Shown here: piece by piece, positions 58,463-64,000 of the stretch
Numbering within the stretch: the first letter of the stretch is position 1
Layout: each line of letters begins with the position of its first letter
Source: Bradyrhizobium iriomotense
Lineage (GTDB): Bacteria > Pseudomonadota > Alphaproteobacteria > Rhizobiales > Xanthobacteraceae
Length of the DNA: 64,000 nucleotides
Direction of reading: 5' to 3'
Assembly: GCF_030160715.1 (NCBI RefSeq)
Contig: NZ_BSOW01000029.1
Span: 1 to 64,000, forward strand
The notes under the pieces: model-generated
The model's input: only the letters and a program-made list of their open reading frames with translations
Told to the model about the DNA's origin: nothing
Databases searched by the model: none
Made by a program: the position numbers and the translations under genes

Positions 58463-59608
58463 CTATTTCTTGCGCCAGACGAACAGTCCGGACATCGCGT
58501 AGTTCCACACCACGCCCATCAGCGCACCGGCCATGCCGGCAAGCCACCAGATCGGCTCCTGGTCGTAAACCGAGAAGGCGACGCCGACATTGGCGAACAG
58601 GCCGACGCTACAGACGATGTAGAAAGCGATCAGGCCGCGCAGGATCGCAAGCCCCTTCAGCCGCTGGTCGCGATAGGTGAGGAAGTTGTTGAGGATGAAG
58701 TTGCTGGTCATGGCGACGAGCGCGCCGGAGGCCTGCGCCTCCGCGAACGGCGCCTTGAAGATCTCGAGCCCGATGAACAGCGTCGTGAGATGCACGACGA
58801 GGCCGATGCCGCCGACCATCGCGAACAGGAGGAAACGCAGCGACACCGCGTCGTTGGTCAGCTTCGCCAGCACCAGGCCCAAAAAGTCCAGCGCGACCAT
58901 GGAATCGAGCTTGCTCTCACCGTGCTGGCGTGCGCCAAAGGTGTAGGGAATTTCGACCGTGCGCAGCGTGCCGCGCGCGGTCGCGACGATATCGAGCAGG
59001 ATCTTGAAGCCGTGCACCGAGAGTTTTGGCGCCAGTTGCTCGAAGCGGTCGGTGCGGATCATGAAGAAGCCGCTCATGGGATCGGCGATCTCGACCTGCA
59101 ACGCCTGCTTGGCGACTTCGGTCGCAAGCGCGCTGGCGCCGGCGCGCTGCTTGTTGAAGCCTTCGCTCTTGTAGCCCTCGATATAGCGGCTGCCGACGAC
59201 GAGCTCGGCCTGCCCGCTCGCGAGCAGCGAGAGCATCTTCGGCAGTTGCGTCTCGTCATGCTGGAGATCGGCGTCGATCACGGCCGCATAGGGCGCGCTC
59301 GAGGCCAAGATGCCTTCGATGCAAGCGCCCGACAGGCCGCGGCGGCCGATGCGGCGAATGCAGCGCACCCGGCTGTCGCGCCGGGCGAGCGCGCGCACCA
59401 CGTCCCAGGTGCCGTCGGGCGAATTGTCGTCGACGAACACGACCTCCCAGGCGATGCCGGCCAGGCTCGCCTCCAGCCGCCGGTACAGGACCGTGACGTT
59501 GTCACGCTCGTTGAAGGTCGGGACGACGACGGACAACTCCGGCGACCGCTGACCCGGCTGCGGAGCCTGCGGCTGGGATTCGGGGCCCGGTCTGATCGCT
59601 TCATTCAT
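58463..59608 (-). CDS. GT2 polyprenyl-phosphate glycosyltransferase fused to GtrA-like domain
   Basis: 381 residues. The N-terminal ~230 residues are a dolichol-phosphate-mannose-synthase-like GT2 (VVPTFNERDNVTVLYRRLE, VVFVDDNSPDGTWDVVR, AVIDADLQHDE). The C-terminal ~130 residues form four helices of the GtrA/DPMS type (FLLFAMVGGIGLVVHLTTLF ... VWNYAMSGLFVWRKK). It makes a polyprenyl-phosphate sugar and may help flip it. The ArnT-like gene follows. Confidence 0.9.
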   Translation of the reverse strand: MNEAIRPGPESQPQAPQPGQRSPELSVVVPTFNERDNVTVLYRRLEASLAGIAWEVVFVDDNSPDGTWDVVRALARRDSRVRCIRRIGRRGLSGACIEGILASSAPYAAVIDADLQHDETQLPKMLSLLASGQAELVVGSRYIEGYKSEGFNKQRAGASALATEVAKQALQVEIADPMSGFFMIRTDRFEQLAPKLSVHGFKILLDIVATARGTLRTVEIPYTFGARQHGESKLDSMVALDFLGLVLAKLTNDAVSLRFLLFAMVGGIGLVVHLTTLFIGLEIFKAPFAEAQASGALVAMTSNFILNNFLTYRDQRLKGLAILRGLIAFYIVCSVGLFANVGVAFSVYDQEPIWWLAGMAGALMGVVWNYAMSGLFVWRKK

Positions 59609-59846
59609 GACGGGGAGCGTATATCCGCCGCGTCCCGTGATGCCAAGCCGGGGTTTTAAGGGGAAAGCGCCGAAAACGGGGCCAAAAATGCCAACGACCC
59701 CAGAATAACGGGCGCGCGTACATCCGGCGCAGCCGAGCTATTCCAAGGTCGTCCCGGCGCCGGAGCGGTGAGCTGCAACGTCGCCGTTAGAACCTAAATA
59801 GGAACTGCAATGCCCGTCCGCAAGGGGCAAAATCCCTCTTGAGGCT

Positions 59847-60050
59847 CTATTGGTTCGGCACTTCCCGAATCACCGGTCCCCGCGGGGCCGGAGTCGCAGG
59901 GGCTGAGACAGCAGCCGGTGCAGGCTGGGCCGCGGCCTTGGGCTTCGGCGGCTTGCCATATTGCCCGATCGGACCGAACACGACGGCGACCGCCAGCACG
60001 ACCGCCGCGACGATCGCGCCAAAAATGCCTCCGACCGACTCAGACGTCAT
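59847..60050 (-). CDS. Small single-pass membrane protein
   Basis: About 66 residues from ATG 60050: one membrane helix (IFGAIVAAVVLAVAVVFG) followed by a Pro/Ala-rich tail. An in-frame ATG at 60089 is possible. Function unknown. The upstream 59609-59846 stretch has no gene that I can support. Confidence 0.55.
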   Translation of the reverse strand: MTSESVGGIFGAIVAAVVLAVAVVFGPIGQYGKPPKPKAAAQPAPAAVSAPATPAPRGPVIREVPNQ

Positions 60051-60141
60051 CCTGCCCGTTCCCGTTCCGATGAGCCCTTCTGATATCACGGAAGCGCGTC
60101 CAGCCGGAAGAGCCGCAGGTTCCGACGGTTAATTCGTCCGG

Positions 60142-60504
60142 CTAGCGCTGAGGCGGCCTGTGCTTCGCGAAGGCCGTCACGATGTCCTTCTGCGCCGATT
60201 CGACCGCCCTGTTCGCGGTCGCGAGATGAGCGCCGGCATCGATGTTGGGATATTGCGTCGTCAGATAGTCGAGCAGCGCGACCCGATAATACTGCCGCTC
60301 GGAAGGACAGGCGCCCGCGACCGAGCGGGAAAAATCCTGTTCCGAGAGGCCCTGATTGCTGTCGCGCGAATATTCCCGTGCCAGGCAGTGCCAGTAGTCG
60401 TCGCGGCCCTGAATCGCCAGCTTCTGCCCCCCTCCCGCATCATCGTCATCGGCAATGGCGGCAGACGTCATCATGACCAGCGCCAGCGCGATCAGCATCC
60501 GCAT
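60142..60504 (-). CDS. Exported hypothetical protein
   Basis: A 120-residue protein with a signal peptide (MRMLIALALVMMTSAAIA) and a mature helical part with two Cys residues (DYWHCLAREYS, VAGACPSERQYY). No known family recognised. It could be a small envelope factor. Confidence 0.65.
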   Translation of the reverse strand: MRMLIALALVMMTSAAIADDDDAGGGQKLAIQGRDDYWHCLAREYSRDSNQGLSEQDFSRSVAGACPSERQYYRVALLDYLTTQYPNIDAGAHLATANRAVESAQKDIVTAFAKHRPPQR

Positions 60505-60582
60505 CTTGTTCTTCTCCTGTTATCGCAGATCCCGATCGCGAGCTTAGACGGGATGCTGCAACTGGCCAATCACATCTCGCGA

Positions 60583-60609
60583 CTAAAGCGCGATGAAATC
60601 GCGCTTTAG
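60583..60609. repeat. Perfect 12-bp palindrome with 3-base loop
   Basis: CTAAAGCGCGAT, GAA, ATCGCGCTTTAG. It is directly followed by the AGCATGATC-type repeat at 60620. A common short Bradyrhizobium intergenic palindrome as I recall it. Confidence 0.8.
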
Positions 60610-60619
60610 GTTATTGTTT

Positions 60620-60695
60620 GAGCATGATCTCCGCGCAAACGCGTTCCGCGTTTGTCGCGAGCGAAAACCGCTTCACACTTTTCCGGATCATGCTC
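60620..60695. repeat. GAGCATGATC inverted-repeat element
   Basis: GAGCATGATC at 60620-60629 and GATCATGCTC at 60686-60695, with ACGCGTTCCGCG and GCGGTTTTCG-like inner segments. It covers the region just upstream of the DUF72 gene. Confidence 0.7.
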
Positions 60696-60735
60696 TAGGA
60701 TGAATGCCCTCCCCTCATCCGCGCGAGACCCTCCC

Positions 60736-61557
60736 GTGGCCAAAGCAAAAACCGCGTCGCAAAAATCGGGCAACATCTTCATCGGCATCGGCGGCTGGAC
60801 CTTCGAGCCCTGGCGTGGCGTGTTCTATCCGGAGAAGCTCACGCAGGCGAAGGAGCTGTCCTATGCCGCATCGAAGCTGACCTCGATCGAGATCAACGGC
60901 ACCTATTACGGCTCGCAGAAGCCGGAGAGCTTTCGCAAATGGGCCTCCGAAGTGCCCGACGGTTTCGTCTTCTCGGTCAAGGGACCGCGCTTTGCCACCA
61001 ACCGGAGGGTGCTGGCGGAGGCAGGCGACTCCATCAAGCGCTTCTACGACTCCGGCGTGCTGGAGCTGCGCGATCGCCTTGGACCCGTGCTGTGGCAATT
61101 CGCCCCGACCAAGAAATTCGATGGTGCCGATTTCGGCAAGTTCCTCGAGCTGTTGCCGCGCAAGCTCGACGGGCGCGCGCTGCGCCATGTGGTCGAGGTT
61201 CGTCACGACAGCTTCTGCGCGCCCGACTTCGTCGCGCTGCTGCGCGAGTTCGAAACCCCGGTGGTCTTCGCCGAGCACGGCAAATATCCGGCGATCGCGG
61301 ATGTCGTCGGCGATTTCGTCTATGCGCGACTCCAGAAGGGCAATGACGAGTTGAAGACCTGCTATCCGCCGAAAGACCTCGATGCCTGGGGCAAGCGGTT
61401 TCAGGCCTGGGCCTCGGGTAGTGAACCGGATGACCTGCCGAAGGTTGACAAGGCAAAGCCCAAGAAGGAGCCGCGCGACGTGTTCGCCTACGTCATCCAC
61501 GAGGGCAAGGTGCGCGCGCCGGCCGGCGCGATGGAACTGATCGCGCGGGTCGCCTGA
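60736..61557 (+). CDS. DUF72-domain protein
   Basis: A 273-residue TIM-barrel-like protein. IFIGIGGWTFEPWRGVFYP, LTSIEINGTYYGSQKPESFRKWA, and HVVEVRHDSFCAPDFVALLREF near residue 175 are the family blocks. Function is unknown; related proteins are linked to nucleic-acid processing only by prediction. The GTG at 60736 gives MAKAKTASQ, like the next gene's MAKAKK; earlier starts are possible. It lies nine bases before a DUF488 gene. Confidence 0.85.
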   Translation: MAKAKTASQKSGNIFIGIGGWTFEPWRGVFYPEKLTQAKELSYAASKLTSIEINGTYYGSQKPESFRKWASEVPDGFVFSVKGPRFATNRRVLAEAGDSIKRFYDSGVLELRDRLGPVLWQFAPTKKFDGADFGKFLELLPRKLDGRALRHVVEVRHDSFCAPDFVALLREFETPVVFAEHGKYPAIADVVGDFVYARLQKGNDELKTCYPPKDLDAWGKRFQAWASGSEPDDLPKVDKAKPKKEPRDVFAYVIHEGKVRAPAGAMELIARVA

Positions 61558-61565
61558 GGTCTGGC

Positions 61566-62027
61566 ATGGCCAAAGCGAAAAAGCTCTTCACCATCGGCTA
61601 TGAGCAAACGCCGCCCAAGGCGGTATTGGATGAATTGGAGCAAGCCGGCGTCAAGCTGCTCGTCGACGTGCGCGCGGTGACGTCGTCGCGCCGGCCGGGC
61701 TTTTCCAAGAAGCAGCTCGCGGCCGGGCTCGACGAGCGCGGCATCGCCTATGTCCATCTCGCGGCCCTCGGCACACCCAAGGAGGGACGGCTCGCCGCGC
61801 GCAGCGGCCAGTACGCGGTGCTTGAAAAGATCTACTCAAAGCACCTGAAGACGCCGCAGGCCAAGGAAGAGCTCGACGAATTGTCGGCACTGGTGAAGAA
61901 GGCCGGCCCCGTCTGCCTGCTCTGCTACGAGCGCGACCACACCCACTGCCATCGCCAGATGATCGCCGAGATCATCGAGGAGCGCGACGGCGTGAAGGTG
62001 GAGAATTTGGCGGGGCGGCAGGTGTGA
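61566..62027 (+). CDS. DUF488-domain protein
   Basis: A 153-residue protein with FTIGYEQTPPKAVLDELEQAG, LLVDVRAVTSSRRPGFSKKQLA and CLLCYERDHTHCHRQMIAE, typical of DUF488. The late Cys/His cluster may bind a metal or act in catalysis. DUF72 and DUF488 genes are frequent neighbours, and these two share a start sequence (MAKAK) and a nine-base gap. Confidence 0.87.
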   Translation: MAKAKKLFTIGYEQTPPKAVLDELEQAGVKLLVDVRAVTSSRRPGFSKKQLAAGLDERGIAYVHLAALGTPKEGRLAARSGQYAVLEKIYSKHLKTPQAKEELDELSALVKKAGPVCLLCYERDHTHCHRQMIAEIIEERDGVKVENLAGRQV

Positions 62028-62029
62028 AT

Positions 62030-62109
62030 GTCGTTCCGGGGCAGCCCGCAGGGCTGAACCCGGAACCTCGAGATTCCGGGTTCGATGCTGCGCATCGCCC
62101 CGGAATGAC
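62030..62109. repeat. Intergenic palindrome, GTCATTCCGGGG family (copy 6)
   Basis: GTCGTTCCGGGG to CCCCGGAATGAC with paired inner arms (CCCGGAACC, ATTCCGGGTTCG). It lies immediately past the DUF488 stop. Confidence 0.8.
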
Positions 62110-62115
62110 AGCAAT

Positions 62116-63030
62116 CTAGCCCTCGCCCGCCAGGCGGAACGTTCCTTCCATCATCTGCACGCACTGGCCGCCGACATGGGAGGACAGAAGCGCGCCGTTC
62201 CGCTTCACCACGCGCGTCCGCAGGATGCTCGGCCTGCCCATGTCGAAACCCTGGCCGATCGTGAGCTTCAGCTCGCCGTCGCGCTGGGGATCAAGATCGG
62301 CGAACAAGGCGGCGGCGGCGACCGTGGCACTGCCGGTGGCGGGGTCCTCGATCAGGCCGCTGGCGCCGGGGAAGAACATCCGCGCCTGGAGATCGCTGGG
62401 CGCTTCCGCCGCAAGCACCTCGCGCGTGTAGAAGTAGATCGCGAAGGCCCCGTCGCGCGGCAACACCCGGCCGTAGGCCGCAGCGTCGGGCTTGGCCTGC
62501 CGCACCGCATCGCGCGAGCGCACTTCCGCCACCACGAACGGCGTTCCGACGCCGACGACCTGCGGCGCGTGGCGATCGATCGCGATGTCCTTCGCGCTCA
62601 GCGAAAGACAGGCTGCGACGTCATCAGCAGAGACCTGCGAAAGGCGGCTCAGCGGCTGCGGCGCGGTGAGCTCGGCGTTGACCACCCTGCCCTGCTCCCG
62701 CTGAACGTCCACCGGCACGAGGCCCGCCTTCTCCTCGAACAACAGACGTGGCTTCTGCTCCCTGGCGAGCGTTGCGAGCACGAACGCCGTGCCGACATTG
62801 GGATGCCCCGCAAACGGTAGCTCCCTCACTGGCGTGAAGATGCGCACCTCGGCATCGTTTGCCTTGTCGCGCGGCGGCAGCACGAAGGTGGTCTCGGAAT
62901 AGTTGAACTCGGTCGCGATCGCCTGCATCTGCTGCGTCGATAGCCCGCCGGCATCGAGCACGACGGCGAGCTGGTTGCCGCCGAAGGCGCGGTTGGTGAA
63001 CACGTCGACAGTGATGTAGCGCCGTTGCAT
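62116..63030 (-). CDS. PhzF-family isomerase/epimerase
   Basis: A 304-residue two-domain protein starting MQRRYITVDVFTNRAFGGNQLAVV, with Glu46 (EFNYSETTFVLP) at the catalytic position of PhzF, and ELPFAGHPNVGTAFVLA and EDPATGSATVAAAA in the two halves. PhzF-like proteins shift double bonds or racemise amino-acid-like compounds. ATG 63030 is used; the upstream ATG at 63081 adds 17 residues outside the family. Confidence 0.9.
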   Translation of the reverse strand: MQRRYITVDVFTNRAFGGNQLAVVLDAGGLSTQQMQAIATEFNYSETTFVLPPRDKANDAEVRIFTPVRELPFAGHPNVGTAFVLATLAREQKPRLLFEEKAGLVPVDVQREQGRVVNAELTAPQPLSRLSQVSADDVAACLSLSAKDIAIDRHAPQVVGVGTPFVVAEVRSRDAVRQAKPDAAAYGRVLPRDGAFAIYFYTREVLAAEAPSDLQARMFFPGASGLIEDPATGSATVAAAALFADLDPQRDGELKLTIGQGFDMGRPSILRTRVVKRNGALLSSHVGGQCVQMMEGTFRLAGEG

Positions 63031-63149
63031 CTTTCTTCCCTCACGCAAAGTGCAGCCTCGACCGGCTGCATCGCCCTGCATGTTACAGGCCGATGCTATC
63101 AGCCGTCATGCCCCAAAACTCGGAGCACTCGGTGCAATCGCGTGAGAGA

Positions 63150-63959
63150 TCAGAAGCGGAAGAGCTGACGTGGCGATGCCAGCACCTGCGCGCGCTCGCC
63201 CTTGTCAGGCACGAGTTCGTCGAGGAAGCGGCGGTTCTTCTCGTAAGTCTGCGTCGCCTCGAACTGCGTATGCGGCCAGTCGCTCCCCCATAACAGGCGA
63301 TCGAGACCATAGGCCGTGCGCAACAGCGGATAGGCTTGCTTCGCAAAGCTCTCGCCGGCTGCGCCGTTGCGGTATGGCGCGGAGATCTTGACCCAGACGT
63401 TCCTGGTCGCACCCAGCTTCAGCACCGCCTGGAAACCGGGATCGGCGACGCCGAGCTTTGGATCGGGCAACGCGAAGTGATCGAGCACGACGGCGACGCC
63501 GCGGTCGAGAAGCTGCGGCGCCAGCGTTGCGAGATCGGAGGCATTGCGCTGGATCTCGACCTGCCAGCTCAGCGATTTGACCGATGTGAGCAGCGCCTTC
63601 CATTCCGGCGCAGCAAGATCCGGCAAGGGCTGGCCAACGAGATTGAGTCGGATGCCGACGACGCCGACGCGATCGAGCGCGGCAAGCTCCTCCGCAGGAA
63701 CCGCGGGATCGACGACGGCGATGCCGCGCAGCCGGCCGCCGGTCGCCTTCAGGCATTCGACGAGATAGGAATTGTCGGTGCCGAGAAAGCTCGGCTGCAC
63801 CAGCACGCCGTTGGTCATGCCGTTGCGATCGAGCTGATCGAGATAAAGATCGAGCGGCGCGTCATAGTCCGGCGCATAGCGCCGGCCGGGCGCAAGCTTC
63901 AGGCCGCGATGAAAGACGTGCGCGTGGGTGTCGATCGCCGGCATCGTCACCTCACTCAT
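63150..63959 (-). CDS. TIM-barrel amidohydrolase (2-pyrone-4,6-dicarboxylate hydrolase-like)
   Basis: A 269-residue metal-dependent hydrolase with IDTHAHVFH (His12, His14) and, later, WGSDWPHTQFE near residue 225. These fit the amidohydrolase-2 group that opens lactones of aromatic breakdown products. The frame is open upstream to the window edge, but ATG 63959 fits the family start. Any promoter or partner gene is off the edge. Confidence 0.85.
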   Translation of the reverse strand: MSEVTMPAIDTHAHVFHRGLKLAPGRRYAPDYDAPLDLYLDQLDRNGMTNGVLVQPSFLGTDNSYLVECLKATGGRLRGIAVVDPAVPAEELAALDRVGVVGIRLNLVGQPLPDLAAPEWKALLTSVKSLSWQVEIQRNASDLATLAPQLLDRGVAVVLDHFALPDPKLGVADPGFQAVLKLGATRNVWVKISAPYRNGAAGESFAKQAYPLLRTAYGLDRLLWGSDWPHTQFEATQTYEKNRRFLDELVPDKGERAQVLASPRQLFRF

Positions 63960-64000
63960 CGCCCTGCCCGCACTGGCGATCGCTGAGGCAAGGGCAACGG

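Noticed and set aside
57488..59659. Very long antisense reading frame (723 codons) opposite the two glycosyltransferase genes
   Set aside because: It is an effect of high GC and codon bias; its residues are low-complexity Arg/Asp/His-rich and match no family, while both minus-strand genes have clear motifs.
63960..64000. Possible 3' end of another minus-strand gene with an ATGA overlap to the amidohydrolase
   Set aside because: Only 40 bases remain before the edge; frame and identity cannot be supported.
1..64000. CRISPR arrays, prophage, complete insertion sequences
   Set aside because: No regularly spaced direct repeats with unique spacers, no phage structural genes and no transposase frame were seen.

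Overview
This 64 kb window looks like ordinary chromosome from a Bradyrhizobium-type alphaproteobacterium. The evidence is high GC, strong use of GTG/TTG starts, a DUF3126–cysE pair, a Usg protein, an Anbu cluster, groESL behind a CIRCE element, and several families of short intergenic palindromes of the kind common in that group. Taxonomy is inferred from gene content and protein resemblance only. I see no prophage, complete insertion sequence, CRISPR array, rRNA or replication origin.

Layout. 0.1–7.1 kb: a mosaic hypothetical gene; an AraC regulator divergent from a three-gene redox operon (molybdopterin oxidoreductase, 7Fe ferredoxin, ferredoxin-NADP reductase-like flavoprotein); then DUF3126 and serine acetyltransferase. 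7.3–16.7 kb: membrane and housekeeping genes, an FAD monooxygenase, tRNA-Leu(UAA), a Bcr/CflA-type efflux pump and an ArnT-like glycosyltransferase. 16.9–26.6 kb: a peptide-uptake and hydrolysis locus (solute-binding protein, two permeases, a double ATPase, two M20 peptidases and an amidase), with a textbook sigma-54 promoter and a perfect 12+12 bp inverted repeat. 26.7–34.2 kb: enoyl-CoA hydratase, hydrolases, quinone oxidoreductase, a GST-kappa-like isomerase, a MetE-like protein, a secreted aldolase-like protein, Gpt and a CinA-like protein.

34.4–39.9 kb: circularly permuted ATP-grasp, alpha-E, transglutaminase and the proteasome-like protease Anbu, followed by an SDR. 40–47 kb: MFS pump, CNT/NupC-type carrier, a cupin with a histone-like tail, Usg, groES-groEL and signal peptidase I. 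47.2–50.4 kb: an exported caspase-like protein with a CRP-type palindrome upstream, an SPFH protein, and two degenerate tandem tRNA-like sequences. 50.6–57 kb: LysR/isochorismatase-type hydrolase/GST, an exported DUF2778 protein with a CtrA-like box, and a FecR-domain protein paired with a CHASE2 adenylate/guanylate cyclase behind an 18 bp perfect palindrome. 57–64 kb: two glycosyltransferases, small envelope proteins, a DUF72–DUF488 pair, a PhzF-type isomerase and a TIM-barrel amidohydrolase.

The most interesting leads are the sigma-54 control of the peptide/amide locus, the Anbu cluster, the tandem tRNA-like pair whose outer acceptor strands pair with each other, the FecR/cyclase pair whose cyclase lacks the usual substrate Lys, and the self-contained molybdoenzyme–ferredoxin–reductase operon.
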